In this document: piece by piece, positions 1 through 12,996 of the stretch
How the letters are laid out: the number at the start of each line of letters is the position of its first letter
Numbering within the stretch: position 1 is the first letter of the stretch
Assembly (NCBI GenBank): GCA_032358255.1
Contig: JAULBX010002224.1
Span: 186,001-250,000, forward strand
Length of the DNA: 64,000 nt
DNA from: Heterotrichella gracilis
Lineage: Eukaryota > Sar > Xanthophyceae > Tribonematales > Xanthonemataceae
Direction: 5' to 3'
Made by a program: the position numbers and the translations under genes
Notes under the pieces: model-generated
Databases searched by the model: none
Told to the model about the DNA's origin: nothing
What the model saw: only the letters and a program-made list of their open reading frames with translations

Positions 1-170
1 GCATGCACGCCCTGTACTGTAGCAAGCCCACACACATGTTTCATCTTTTGCATGATGCCCTGCCGTTGCTGTCCCTGCGCTATAGCAGCATTGTGACTTG
101 TTCCAGCTTGATGGCACACCTTTTTGACGATGTACTACCAATGCTGACCCTCCGTGTGCCTCTCGTGCAG

Positions 171-1151
171 TCTGTGACATCAGCAGGACCTGCGGCAGCC
201 CCACCACTGCAAGCTGATCTCCCCCACTCCAATGGTAAGCCCCGGGTGCTCTGCCACAATATGCCAGCTACAACATCCTACCACATCATGCAGCCCTTAA
301 CAATGGTGTCGCATGTGCAGCACATGACGAGGAGCAGGACCGCGCGCATGACAAGGATGTGGAAGGCTCCCCTGCGTCGCAAACCTCCACAGACCTGTTG
401 GACGTTTTTTGCCATGGCATGACCAGCAGCGGGCCCCAGTCCGCCAATCAGCAGCTGCAAGTGGTGGTGGGCAATAAGCCCCGTGCAGCGCCCCGCCTGC
501 AGCTGGACATCCCACACTCCACCCCTCAATCCGCCGCCAGCCCCGCCACACCTGAGGACTGGCTGGACCACATCTCCCGCCAGTTTGTGAAGGACAGCAC
601 GCCGCTGGGTAGGGCACCCATAGCTTCTGTTCTGATGGTTGTGCATGGGTCATGCCGCAGGGCGCCATGTGCTGAGGAGTGCGCCACATCCGTGGCTTGA
701 GCAACCCTTGTCACTTGCTATACGCTAGCAGGGGTAGAGTACTTAAATAGTTCTTCATGTATCTTTCTACATATCCCTATTGTGGTTATTATAAAGGGGT
801 ACCACTGACGCCAGCCTTGCTTGATGCACAGCAGCATGGCCTGCCAATGGGCTTGTTACTGATGGAGGCTCAATGCACCATGTTGTTGTTGCAGGGCTTC
901 CCGGTGCACGCACCGCTGCATCCAGCATGGTGGTCAACCACCAGCCTGCAGATGTGCTGCATGCGTGGGAGTGGGCTGCTGGCCCTGAAATGGCGCAGGG
1001 CGAGGTGGCGCCCTCCCCCCAGCCAGAGCCGCTGTACGATGACAGCAGCGACATCCAAGCCAGGATTCAGGCCATGTGCGCCAAGCATGAGCTCAAGGCT
1101 GAAAAGAAGAAGAAGAAGAAGTCCAAGTGGAGGCGGCTCCTGGGCTTGTAG
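171..1151 (+). CDS. Unknown protein with lysine-rich C-terminus (3' part of gene)
   Basis: Three exons can be joined in phase: 171-234, 321-608 and 895-1151, ending at a TAG stop. The 5' end lies outside the window or before base 171. The encoded stretch (about 202 residues) is rich in Ala, Pro, Gln and acidic residues and ends in a short helical-looking segment (DIQARIQAMCAKHELKAE) followed by a run of six lysines and the tail SKWRRLLGL. I do not recognise a family. The basic tail could be a nuclear localisation or nucleic-acid contact region, but that is inference. All three junctions have good GT/AG sites and matching phase, which is the main support for it being a real gene. Confidence 0.55.
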
Positions 1152-1989
1152 GGCGGCGTGTGATTTTGCCAGCATGCGCAGGCCATGGCAATTAGAGCCT
1201 GCCGGTGTGTCTTTAGGAATTTATGAACTTTCTTTAGACGTTGAGTCTCAGGAGTTGATTGATCACCCCTTTTTTTTTTGCATATTGTGTGACTTTGACA
1301 TTGCCGAGAGGGAAGTGGGTGTTTGGCTTTGCGCATTGTAGGGGATTCCTAGGTCTCCAAACCTGAGGGGCCTCACTGAGGCTGCCTCAGTGTTGTGTTG
1401 TTGCCATATGGCGCAAGCCCTGCCATGCAAGGCTGCCTGCACCAAGTTGCCGCGGCTGCGGTTGAGTTGTTGGTACTTGGCAATAGACTAGGTTTGGGTA
1501 CTTTGCTGCTTTTCCTTTTCCTTCCCTAAGCACTACACGCCTCCCAGCATTTTGCCAGAACCAGGAGTTGTGCCCACAGGGCCTGTGTGTGTTGCTGGGA
1601 ATAACTGCAGTATTTACAGCCTCAAAAGTCAGAATTAAATGCCATTTCATTATTTTATTTGAGTGTTTGTCAAGCATGCTGCAAGTCCAGTACATGGTGC
1701 CAGCGGTGTAACTGATTAAAAGGTGCTCACAGGAAGATAATGAGGGCAGTTGCAGTCGCATGCTTGACTATCATACAGCCCTGGCCACAAGCACCCTGGG
1801 AGGGCCACTGCATAAATTCCCTTGAAGTTCCTTTCAAATTCTGACAAAACAATACACTGGGCCATGTTGCTGAAATAACACTGAAGTCACCAACACAGTT
1901 ATGTCAACTGCATAAGAATGGGGCATAGCAGCAAGTGGGGCTACGGTATTCTATAGTCTCCGCAAGTTGTTTCTCAACGACGGCCGTCG

Positions 1990-3417
1990 CTACAACACCC
2001 TGGGGCATTCCAGCCTGCGCAGCAGGTACTGGACCTCCACCTCCTTGGTCAGCGGCATCACCCACTCCTCGTACAGCGCAGCCACGGTGCTGGGGGACAC
2101 CTTGCACTGCGCCAGCACCTCGCCCTTGTTGGAGGGGTCAATGTCCTGGCCAAAGGTGGCTGCCTTTTGCTTCACGCGCTCCAAAACCTGCACCCACAAC
2201 CCTAGGTCAGCCCACAAGGTGTACTGCTACCCAAGTTGCTCAGCTATGCCAACCCTCAGGTACAGACAGAGTCCAAAAGTAGGCAAGGAAAACAGTGACT
2301 GCAGCATAGCTGTGGCTGTGTTTGCTAGCGCACCCGCAACTCCACAGCTCGATCTGTCAGCAGCTCCATTATGCCCTGAGAGTCCCCCTGCTTGATGAGC
2401 TCTGTGTACTTGTCAGGCTGCTGTTGGAACTTGGCCTCTGCCACAAACTTGCCATAGTGGATGCGTCGCGACAGCGCTTGCAAGCAAGACACGTCATCTA
2501 TGGCAGCGGAGCCATAGTTGGCGTCGTCGTCAGGCTGTGTGATGCCAGGGAGGAGGTGGTCCAGGTACATGCCCATGACCAGGGAGTTGAGGTTGATCTC
2601 CTTCGAGTATGGCGCCAGGACCTGCAGCAAACCATGGGTTCAGGTGCAAGGCTCAGCTGTGGAGGACGCGCTATTGCTATTGCTACTGACGAAGGCTTGT
2701 TGATCCTTTAGTACAGCAATTTAAAAACCAGTGTTGGTCCTTTGGTACCTGTGGATAGGTGATGGGTGGGAGGACCAGAGCTGGAACACTGTCTGGGTAG
2801 AAGGGGTGCTCGTCAGGGCTTGTGAACCTCCTCACTTTGCCATGTATTTGCTCAGTCTCTCTGAGCATGTACTCAAGCAGCGTCTGGCGCTTGCCATCGG
2901 TCTGGAAGGCTGGGATTGGGATGGCATCTGGGGTGTACACTGCGTCATTCTTTGCAAACTGGGCACGCTCAATCAGGCGGAAGATGATGGTGTCCTCCTG
3001 CCGTATCAGGTCTTGCCTGATGCCCGGCAGTGTGAACTTCATGCTGGTGTCCACGCCATCTGACTGCTGTTGCCCTGTTTGACTGGTGGCTGGGTCTGTA
3101 ACTGCAGCAGCTTGGGGCTGGACCAGGCGCTTTGCTCCTGCAGCCTGGCAAGGCAGCACAACATGTGTGTTACCGCCTGGGTCTGGAAGGTGGTTTTTTC
3201 ACCAAGCTTGGGCACAAGGCACAGTACTGAAGCTTTTTCAGAGCAGTGCGTACTGAGACCTAAGCAAAACATGTAGTACCTTGTAGACTGCTCTGTCTCT
3301 TATCCTTGGCCTGCTGACCCCTGATAGCTTGGTGCTGGAGGGTTGCAGCCCACAGATGATGGCCTTATGCTCACTGCCCTGCCAACGTGCTGTGCCAACG
3401 AAGCATGCGGCTGCCAT
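1990..3417 (-). CDS. Chorismate mutase, plastid-type (shikimate pathway)
   Basis: Converts chorismate to prephenate, the first committed step to phenylalanine and tyrosine, in the plastid. Four exons (3417-3280, 3144-2749, 2621-2334, 2187-1990) all join in phase 0 and give 339 residues, the usual size for plant/algal chorismate mutase with a transit peptide. The first exon (46 residues, starting MAAACFVGTARWQG) is basic and Ser/Thr-rich like a chloroplast transit peptide. Family landmarks are clear: LIRQEDTIIFRLIERAQF, then KVRRFTSPDEHPFYPD, then PLTKEVEVQYLLRRLE near the C-terminus. The helical AroQ-type eukaryotic enzyme is normally allosteric (tyrosine inhibits, tryptophan activates); regulation is not visible here. 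The gene is divergent from the acyl-CoA oxidase gene, sharing a 1 kb upstream region. The TGTAA complement at about 1613 may be its poly(A) signal. Confidence 0.93.
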
Positions 3418-4436
3418 GTCTGTACCACTGAAGGGCTTCCTTCTGTTGCATATGATAGTGGTGGGTTCCAACTTGCACTGGCTTTGCTCCCACCTAGCCT
3501 GACTGCGACCTAGCACAGTGTTGCTGTAGACCACGGCAAGGCGGAGTACGGTGCAAGTGATCCACGCTATAGAAGTACTGCAGCTTGAGAAAAAGGGTGT
3601 TGGGACCGGTGCCTCTCAGCTTGAAACCAACCAGTGCCCACTGCCCAGTGCATGCAGGACCAGGTGTGCTTGGCAGTAACTACTCCAGGAGAACGGCAAA
3701 ATGGGTATTGTCTTGATGTCAACAGCAAGACTTCTCAAGCTATGTAGCGTGCGGCATTCAAGGCACCAACACAACACATGCAGCAGCCTTCCAAACCCTC
3801 TTACTGGCGTGCACGCACGTGGGACAACTTTGCCAGGTGTCCAAACCAAGAAGAAACATGCGTTGCTGACGTGGCCTGTCGTGGTCTCGGATCGTTTCGG
3901 AGTATTTTTACGGCGTAGATTGAGCATTACAGCAAGAATGATACAACCAGATGCCCCATTCTCTGTAGTGATCCTGAGTAAAGGACCGAGGAGCTATAGC
4001 AAGTGCAACGAACTGGAAGACGCTGGCCCCAGACTTCGCAGAGCACTCCTTGAAGACAATTCCAGCCACGGTCTGAAAACCGAGGCGGCACCATCAGAGC
4101 AGGTTTCTGGAGCACACATACTGTTTAAGTTGCAAAGGTGAGAAGTTAAGTGCTTTTGGTTAGCTCAGCTTTCACATCGGCTCAGGGGTGGGTCTGAGGT
4201 CGTGCATAATGCATTTTGGTGAGTGTGCACCACCACCAACCAATAGTCTGAGGGCCCACCCCGTGTGGGTGGACCGTCAAAGCAACCTTCCAGCATATGA
4301 GATATGCTCAGCCTCACTCGGAACTCGAAGTTTTTCATACAACTGACTGCACTGGTTTCACTGCACGCTGCATATGGTTGCATTGTTGTCAGCGACTGAA
4401 TTGCTTTCTTTGCTCTGCAGCCACACTTGAGCAACA
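3418..4436. other. Divergent intergenic region between chorismate mutase and acyl-CoA oxidase
   Basis: About 1 kb without a supported gene. It separates the start codons of two divergently transcribed genes and so must hold both promoters and 5' untranslated regions. A pyrimidine tract ending in CTCTGCAG lies just before the oxidase start codon and may be the 3' end of a 5'UTR intron. An open frame on the plus strand at 3701-4141 shows no family likeness and no splice partners, and is not called. Confidence 0.5.
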
Positions 4437-7400
4437 ATGGAGCCCACCCAGCAGCGGCGTGTCAGCACCCTTATCAGCCACATCACCACACAGCCCTGCA
4501 GTGGCTTGGATGCAGCGGTTGCCCGGGAGCTGCAGCAACTCTGTGACCACGACAACTTTGAGGCACGGCAAAGGATGAAGGAGGCAACCAAAGACCCAGT
4601 CTTCATACCGTAAGTACCTCGATTGGACTATTTGAGGTTGCGGGGAGACAATTTAATGAGGATCCGTGTGGCCATAAGCCCGACTTTGGTTGGAATTGTT
4701 TCTGCAGGCGCTATGATATTGACTTGAGGGAGGAGCGTGAGTTGGCCCTTCGCCGCCTGCAAGTAATCGCAAGGACAGGCGCTTACTCTATCAAGGACTT
4801 CAGGTATAGGTTTTGCAAGGCCCTGCTGACTTGATTTGACCCTCACTCTACTGGACTCTCCAAATTCGGCACCCGCTGACACACACCCTTGCTGCCCCTC
4901 AGGACCAACCCGCTGCGCATCTTTGCAGCTCACGAGGTGACCGCGTTTGCTGACCCCTCCACAGCCACAAAAATGACGGTCCAGTACAACCTATTTGGAG
5001 GTGAGCTCGGTAGCCACTGGGCCAGCCAGCGTGCACTTGCCTGTGTCGATGTAAACCCATACCCTCCATTCTCTTCACTGTCACTTTCCGACACGTACCA
5101 ACAGCCTGTGTTGCTGTGGCTTCCTTCAGGCACAGTGCTCAAGCTGGGTACCCAGAGACACCACGACCTGCTGCTGACTGGGATCGACTCACTGGATGCT
5201 GTCGGCTGCTTTGCGTTCACTGAGCTGGGCTTTGGTAAGGCTCCCCCTGCCGTGCTGCAGCATGGCAATCCCTGATTCTCATTCCAACTGACGATTCGTG
5301 TTTGCTGTGGCAACACTCACTGCATGGCATGTGCCAATGCAAATATGGAAAAAAAATGAAAGCTTATGCTCTGCCTGGTTGGCGCATGCAGGCAACAATG
5401 CCATTGAGATGCAGACGACAGCAACTTTTGATGGGCGGACCGACGAGTTCATCGTCCACACGCCCAACACCCTGGCACAGAAATACTGGATCACCAACAG
5501 CGCGGTGCACGCCAAGTGGGCGGTGGTGTTTGCGCAGCTGCTCATTGGATCCACAAACCATGGTGTGCATGGCCTGCTGGTTCGCATCCGCCACGAGGTG
5601 AGAGTGGTTGAACTTGTGAGCGCAGGTGGCATACGCTGATGGACCCTGCTGGGGATGCGACGGTATGGCAAGTGGATGCAGGGCATATGACAGCAGAGTG
5701 CTGCCACATGGAGTGACATTGATGTGGACATTTGCGCTGCTACTTGGGAGCCTGCGCTGTATTAAGCAAACACCTAATAATAACTAATATAAGCGCAAAC
5801 CATAAATTGCAGAAAAAGCTCCCTCTGAAAGTGCGGGTGTGTTTAATTTCTAGTTCATTATCCATGTTAAGTTTTATATCGTATGATGAAGTGTTTAACC
5901 TTTTTTTTTTTTGTCATTATAAGCGATGCAGAGCCCTGTAAAGCATAACATGATGTGGGAAGACACCGAGTGGCCTTCTCATCACCCTGTAAGTAAACTT
6001 CTATAATACCACCTGGGCCATGCGTCTGCAGGACATGACGCCCTGCAGTGGGGTGCGCATCGAGGACATGGGGCACAAAATGGGGTGCAACGGTGTGGAC
6101 AATGGCAAGCTGTGGTTTGACCACGTGCGCGTGCCCAGGGCCAACCTACTGGATGCACTGTCATCGGTGGACGCAAACGGGCGATTCAGGTTGGTGGCCA
6201 ACTTGTTCAACTTATTGCATATGCTGCTGCTATCAAGGGCCATTGATGTGGTCGAGCATTGCCCTGCCTTGATGGCGGGCATGAGTAGCTGCAGCTGAGC
6301 TGTTAGGGGTAAGGGATTCAAGGTGTTGACCCAATAATTTAACTAGGATTTGTTCTTTCCACCTCGACCATGGTAACATTGCGGGTGGTATAGAGTTTTC
6401 CAGCACATCTGCACATGCACCTCAGGGCACACGTGTGACCATCACATGGCATGCATGTGCCAAGCACCAGGTACCTGAACCTTGCATGCATCTGCGCTCT
6501 GCGCCACCACCCACCTCCTCCTCATAAAGTAAAAGCATTTTTAAATAAAATAGTTTTGGTGGCCTACAATCTTCCTACATACCTTCAAGGAAGACAAAAT
6601 AAGTTGTTGCCCTGCTTCAGCTCCCAACTCGCCAAGCCACGTGAGCGCTTCCTGAAGATGGCTGACCAGCTGCTGAGCGGACGCATCTGCATCGCCTCCA
6701 TGATGCAGAGCGGGTCCAAGGTGGCGCTGACGGTAGCGCTCAGATACGCAGAGTCGAGGCTGTGTGTGGGGCCAAGGTGAGAAGCAAGTACTGGGGAGTA
6801 CCCCTGTTGAAGTGTTGTTAGTGTGGTATGAGTTCGGCTAGGAATCTCAAAACATAAAATTGGATCTGTGTGGCATGAGTAGGTGGTGTTCAACTTGCTG
6901 TTTCATAATTGATCATCATCCAAGGAGGGTTGTAGTTTGGAAACTGTATGTGTTGTTGGGTTGAGCATAAATAGCCTTCAACTCCAAAACTCACTTCAAT
7001 GAACAATGGAACCTTCAACCCTCGCCCTGCCCTTGGCATTTAACCCGCCCCCACCCGCCTTCCGCACAGGGGCGCCAGCGACACCCCCATCCTGCACTAC
7101 CAGCTGCAGCAGCGCGCGCTTCTGCCCCTGCTGGCCACCACCGTGTGTCTGAATATTGGGCTCAACTACGTGAAAGACAGGTGGGCTGCGGCCAGCGGCT
7201 TCAACCCCGCGCCCATCGACCCAGCCACCGCCAGGGAGGTGCTCATGCTCATCTGCTCCATCAAGCCGCTGTGCTCCTGGCACATTGAGGTGCGCGGAGG
7301 GTATTGAGGACAAGTTGTTGCTCGTGCTGGGCATGTGTTTGCAGGGCAACCCTCTGAAGGTAGCTCAATATCCGCTCGGTGGACTGTGCAATTAACTGGC

Positions 7401-8761
7401 AGTCTTACGATGGATTGCAAGAGCATACGTGACTGCCCATTTCCAATCTATTGACTTCCCATTGCCCTGCGCGCTTGGTTCTGGCGCTGGAGGAGCACGT
7501 TGATGTACAACATGGAATGGCTGAGCATATCTATGCTGGTAGATGGTACATTGTTTTTCCCACCACCCACCTGTGCCCCCCCCTTCCCTTACAGGACACC
7601 GCCACCACATGCCGCGAGCGCTGCGGCGGCCAGGGCTACCTGAGCTGCAACCGCTTTGGCGCCATTCTTGGCTTTGCGCACGCTGGAATGACAGCTGAGG
7701 GCGACAACCGCGTGCTCATGCAGAAGGTGGCAAAGGAGCTGCTGGCGGCAGCGGGGGCGGGGCAGGCGGGGGCGGCGCAGCGAGTGGCAGCGGGAAGGGC
7801 TTTCAAGTGGGGCGTGACGGGGGCGCAGCTGCAGGTGGGTGGCGGTGTTGGTTGACCTTGTATGCACCCATGGTGTGGCTGAAAGGCAGGCCATCGCGCG
7901 GCATGCGTCCCTTTATCAGCATGGCGGTGCAAAGATGGCGGCGAAAGGCAAATGCATAGCCATTGTAATGATGCTGCTCACACTTAATCCATGTCAAGGT
8001 GGAAGCGGCGGATTAGCTGCCACCCTATGTCATGAGCCCTCCTCAGTTTGCCCATACCTCTCTGCAGGACATGGATGTGCTCCTACGGCTGCTGGCGGCA
8101 CGTGAGGGAGTGCTGTTGGCGCAGCTGTCGTCGCGCATGGCGGCCGCGCGTGGGCCCGACGATGTGTTTGACACCTGGATGCTGCGCGAGAGTGACCTGG
8201 TGCAGGCCACAGCCACCGCCTACATTGAGCGGGAGGTGGTGGAGGCGTGCGTGAGGCAGCTGGGGCAGGTGGGTGGGAGGGGACAGGGAGGGGACATGCC
8301 ATGGGGTGCCTCTCCACATTATATTGTGCACGTTGGGTACAGCCTGTGCATTGTTTCCAGATTGACACCCTCTGCAAACGTCACCCACCGGCACATCTCC
8401 ACATGTCTCGCGTTCAGTAGCTGTGTGCACCTGCCGCCCTCTCACACACACACTTATTATTGCGCAGGTCAGCCCAGCGTTGGCGCGCGTGCTGCAGCCC
8501 GTTGTCCTGCTCCACACCCTACGCAGGCTCGAGACCGACCTGCCCTGGCTGATGGCCGAGGGCATGGTGGCAGTGGAGTGCGGCAAGGCCCTGCCGGAGC
8601 ATGTGCGCGAGCTGTGCCGCAAGGTTTCGCCTCACACCGACACCCTGGTGGCAGGGTTTGGCATCCCCGAGCACCTGGTGGCTGCGCCCATTGCTGCCAA
8701 CTGGGAGCGGTACAACGAGGCGGACAACAGGGGCGAGCTGCTGGGCCAGCACTGGCATTGA
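4437..8761 (+). CDS. Peroxisomal acyl-CoA oxidase
   Basis: FAD enzyme that oxidises acyl-CoA to trans-2-enoyl-CoA with release of hydrogen peroxide, the first step of peroxisomal beta-oxidation. Eleven exons join in phase: 4437-4609, 4708-4803, 4903-5000, 5130-5234, 5392-5597, 6032-6189, 6621-6776, 7070-7289, 7595-7834, 8068-8268, 8468-8761, giving 648 residues (family about 660-690). Landmarks: [13 protein letters not shown] near the N-terminus; the FAD/substrate segment [42 protein letters not shown]; and [10 protein letters not shown], the conserved region that carries the catalytic glutamate in the family. The C-terminus (GQHWH) has no SKL-type PTS1. Residues 8-16 (RVSTLISHI) fit a relaxed PTS2 of the form R-x-x5-H-I, so peroxisomal import through PEX7 is the inference. 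Confidence 0.95.
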
Positions 8762-9710
8762 AGGAGGTGGCACAAGGTGGTGATGGGCGCTGCGATGCAG
8801 TACTCAGCAGCGGCGTATGGGGTGCGCACTGCGTGGGGCAGGTGGCACGCAGGTAGCATGCAGGTAGCACGCAGCAGCCTGATGCTGGGCAGGGTTGCTG
8901 CAGTTTTTGACATAAATGCAGGCAGCAATTGGGCCGCCAGGCTTGGGTCTGTGCTTCAATGAAGCAGGCTGTTTTGGCAGTCTTGGGTGGTAGAATCAAT
9001 TCGCCGCTTGTGGAAATGATGCTGGAGCGCATCACTCCTACCCCTTTTTCCCACACTTGTGGATCGTGAAAGGTTTATAGTGATGGACGTTTCAGTACAC
9101 AGTTTTGGGGTTGCTTTGCATTGCAGCAAATACAGGGTGTCGACATAAACAACGTGCACATCATGTTTGGCAGATCTAGCTACCTTCACTCCGCACTATG
9201 ACATGCTTTTGTGCACCAAACGAACCAGGGCGTGAACATTCGACTTCAAAATGCTGTATGTGCATGCATTTCGATGGCCACAGGGCATTTTCTGCCCAAA
9301 CGATCAGCCCGCTGGCATCGCATTGCCTCGATTTGCAGCTGTCCTACGGACAGCAATTTCTAGGCCATCTCCTACGCCTCATTTGTAGTCCTCTGCAACT
9401 GGCATAGGTGTGCGCTTGACTGTTTTGCGGTTCCAGTCCATCTTGGGGGTGCCGCTCATACCCACCCACAGCTCGCGCTCGCCAGAGTGGGGCAATTTGC
9501 CTGCAGCAGAGGACAGCACGCGGTTGCAAGTTGTAACAGCAAAGTGGGAAAAATATGTACCAGCAGAGAATGCTCCGAGCCTCAGATAAGTAATGTGCTA
9601 ATGAAGTGCCAAATTTATTAACATGGATTATGCCCGGGCCGGCATTCAATCGTGACAAAAAGGTTATTTGACATCTGGTGTGACTCTGAAGGTGCGGGTC
9701 ATGTGAACAT
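8762..9710. other. Convergent intergenic region
   Basis: 3' flanks of the convergent acyl-CoA oxidase and TauD-like genes. I see no coding exon. A TGTAA at 9532 on the plus strand is a candidate poly(A) signal for the oxidase transcript. Confidence 0.5.
9532..9536 (+). terminator. Candidate TGTAA poly(A) signal (acyl-CoA oxidase)
   Basis: TGTAA is the usual chlorophyte polyadenylation signal. This is the first TGTAA I found downstream of the oxidase stop, about 770 bases away, which is long; a nearer non-canonical signal is possible. Confidence 0.3.
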
Positions 9711-12067
9711 CTAGTGAATGGTATCCTGAGACGTCCAATACAACAGGCACCCCCACCCTGTGCAACTTGCAGTGCAAATCATGACCCCGGAGGGTCCAAT
9801 GCCCACCCCTCGCGCACCGTGCATGATCAAGTGGTTGTCACAGATGAGCAGGTCCCCAGGCTCTGGCTTGAACACCGCTGCATTTGCCCACATAGCTGCG
9901 TGCACTGTGTTCCAATCAATTGGGCTGCCATCTGCAAATGTCTGCCAGATGCCGGCCTCCAGGTGGTGCTTCTCACCCCCATCCACGTAGTCGTTGTGGA
10001 AGTGCGCCCAGTTGATCTCGCCAGTCTCCTCGTGCTGGATGCAGCCTGTAGGACCACACTGGGAGCTGAGGAGACTGAGTATTGTGAACGTCATTACAAC
10101 AGTCACAAAGCCATGTACAGTACACCGCTGCCAGTATACCACTGACCTCATGCAGCGTGCCGCACCATTGTGCAAGCTGCTATGCAGGTCCCAAATGCCT
10201 AGATTGTTTACTAACCAATCTGCAATGCAGTTAGCACAGCATTGCTGGCTACGCCAAACAATCCACCCCCATCATGTTGAATGGCAAAACACGCACATCA
10301 GATCAATGTTCATAAATCATTATGCAATTACTGGAATGGCCATGCCATCATCAAGGTACCCATCCCACCCCATCCCACCCAGTTATTCCATGGCCACCCA
10401 CCTGGGATGTACTTGGTGGCTATGAGGCAGTCATCCTCGTCCCACGCAAACGTGTCAAAGTAGCCCTCTGCCTCCAGGAAGGCCAGTGCCTCATCCTTGT
10501 CCTCCTTGCTGGTGCGGTGCTACGGGGTGGCGGGGGGCGGGGGGTCAGGGCAGCTAATGCTGGAAGGGAGTGTAAGCAGGTCCACCCACCCGTGTATGCC
10601 CACATGTAGTAATATGCTCTCCCTGTGCATCCTGGATGCAGGTGGCCCAATACGCCTTATGTGCCCATGTATCGCAAGCGCGTGCACAGGTGCAAGGTAT
10701 GCCAGCCCCTCTGGGGTATAAAATTGTGGACATGTGCAAAGTACGAGAGGATGTATACATCAGCTCCTGTGCCTGTTCCCCACCTGCCACGTGACCTTCA
10801 TCAGGTCTGGCTTGTTGCTCTTCTCCACCCACTCGCGGCTGTAGAAAACCCACGAGCACGTGAGGCCGCCCTTTGCCTGCAGCTCCTCCAGGGCCTGATT
10901 ACAGTTGAAAACACAGCACTGGGTGGATAGGCAGGGGTTTGGTAGTCCTGAAATGTAAACCCTTTGCTAGGGTACATAGAGAGCCATAAAGGGTGATCGT
11001 TGGCAATGGTTGATTGCTTGCATGAAAGTTAGAGATATTGCAGTGGTATATATGCGCAATGGTAGAGGCTAAAATTTGTCCATGAAACTGTTCATTGCGC
11101 ACTCATGCCCTGCGCAATTGCCGTGCTGCTAAACCCTACCTTAGGGCCCAGGGACTGGGTCATCCCCCTGTTGCTGATCAGTACGGTCTCCCCACCCACG
11201 TCAGCTGGCTTCTTGAAGTAAAATATCTGGCGGTTGGTCAGGGATCCCGACACACCATCATTGTGGGGGTCGATGATGCCGGGTCCAGAGAAGGTTTGCA
11301 GGTAGATGCGGGTTCCTTCCAGTGAAGGGCGGGACACCCCGCGAAACCCAGACACAGGCCGGGTGGTCAGGCTGCAGAAAGAGCAATATTGTTTCATGAA
11401 TACTATAATGGTAGTGCTGGTATTCACTGGGATGGACTTGCAGCCTGCAGCAGGCAGACCGCCACTGCACTATGAATGTCCATGGCATGGTTGAGTGCTC
11501 TAAGATGGTGAGCAACGGTGGAGGTAATAATATATAAACGCAGTATCATGCACCATCAGTGTGTGCAGGATATTGGGTTGGTGTGCGCACTCTAGGCCTG
11601 TTGCCAGCACGAAGGTCTGCACGTCTGTGGCGTTGGTGATGGGCAAACCCCTGAACAGCACTGAGCCCTTCGCCAGCAGCTGGTCGTACAGAAAGCCACC
11701 AGCCTCCTTGCCCAGGCATTCTAGGGACGTCTCAGTCGATTCTGGGCTGTAACGGTACACCTGCAGCGGTAGGGCAGCCTTGGGTCGATCCTACCCCCGT
11801 GGTTCTTCCAACCAGGCATGCCGAGTTAAGTGTGCAGCCGCGAAAGGAGGAACTTGTGAGTGCCATGCACTAGGTTTGGCACAAATTGTTGGTCCTACTT
11901 TCGCTGGAAATCACGCAAGTGGGGCACGTCACCTTGGGGAATGAGGTGGGTGCGGGCAGGGTTGCCGGGCAACGGATCTGGTGGAGAAGGGTGGGGTCAG
12001 TCACTGTGTAAGGCCCCCATTTGGGTGTGTGGTCCTCGAGGTTGACGAGCTCTCCTGCTGGTGCCAT
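9711..12067 (-). CDS. TauD/TfdA-like Fe(II)/2-oxoglutarate dioxygenase
   Basis: Seven exons: 12067-12005, 11977-11933, 11760-11591, 11371-11140, 10894-10784, 10519-10402, 10045-9711; all phases match and give 357 residues, typical for this family (plant clavaminate-synthase-like proteins). Landmarks in order: SFPKVYRYSPES (family FPxV start), GSVLFRGLPITNATD, the metal-binding HxD in IIDPHNDG (His129, Asp131), then KPADVGGETVLIS, and the distal histidine plus 2OG arginine in LIMHGAR (about His322, Arg325). The facial triad is therefore complete. The substrate cannot be told; relatives act on taurine, amino acids and small carboxylates. An in-frame ATG at 12121 would add 18 residues; I chose the ATG at 12067 because homologous N-termini are short. 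The first two exons rest on phase and the FPxV match only. Divergent from the poly(A) polymerase gene. Confidence 0.85.
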
Positions 12068-12996
12068 TTGTTGTGCGCACACGACCTGCGAGACGCTATT
12101 CGTGCGGTCAGGCGTTGGCAACGGAGGTGAACGGCATGTCTAGCCATGCCGGTGTTTGAGACAAACGCTGCAGGTGACACCGACCCCACCTATGGTATTA
12201 CAACCCGTGTTGGAGGTGCTTCACCTGGTGGTGCAGCGAGTATCTGTGCTTCTCCGATGGCAACACGCGTCCTGGCGTCACTTCGAGGACACCCTGCACC
12301 AGTTCAGAGTTGATGCAGGCGAAGCAACCATCCAGTCTAAAGTTTGATGTTCACGAGGTACACTGCTGCTTGAAGCTGTATGCTATATGCATTGTATCGG
12401 TTCAAGTGTACTTGCAAGTGGGTAGAACAGTACTGGCTAGCTACTCCGAAACGACAGCGTGCTTTGTGGGCGTTGGCTCACCTGGTCGTTGGCCTGTAAT
12501 CTTTTAGTTGTCGATGGCAGGTTTGGAGATCATCGCATAATGACCTAGCATGTAAGGCTATGAAGGACGCTGACAACAATTTCATAGGCACTGCCAAAGG
12601 GTTGGACTTCCAAAAATCCCCGGAAAATGAATTGAATTTCGAAAATACAATGGCATTTTTTATTTTCCCTTTTGGTCTTGACAACATTTGATGCAAACTA
12701 GGCAATAAGCCTCTCACTGCACTACTCGTGGTGTCAATGTCTCTGTCTCTTCTCTGACACGCTGTTGTCGGTGTACCTCCTTGGATAATCTGAACCCAGC
12801 TGCTGATGCTCGTAGCTAGGACAGTCCGGCCAACCTAAGATTTCACGGGTGGTGGACTGCAGTTTTCTGCCACAGAAGTCTCACCCTCCGCTTTCCTGCG
12901 AGGTGGCTGGGGCCAAGGATGAAGTGGCTTACCGTGTAAAACACAAGTGTCCAGGTGGATGGCCCGTCCCATATAGTGCCCTCCATCCCTAGCCTT
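12068..12996. other. Divergent intergenic region between TauD-like and poly(A) polymerase genes
   Basis: About 0.93 kb between two divergent start codons. No coding exon is supported. It must contain the promoters of both genes. A CAG just before 12955 could be an acceptor, so an upstream non-coding or short coding exon for the polymerase is possible. Confidence 0.45.

Noticed and set aside
3701-4141. 146-residue open frame upstream of the acyl-CoA oxidase
   Set aside because: No family likeness, no splice partners, and it lies in a divergent promoter region.
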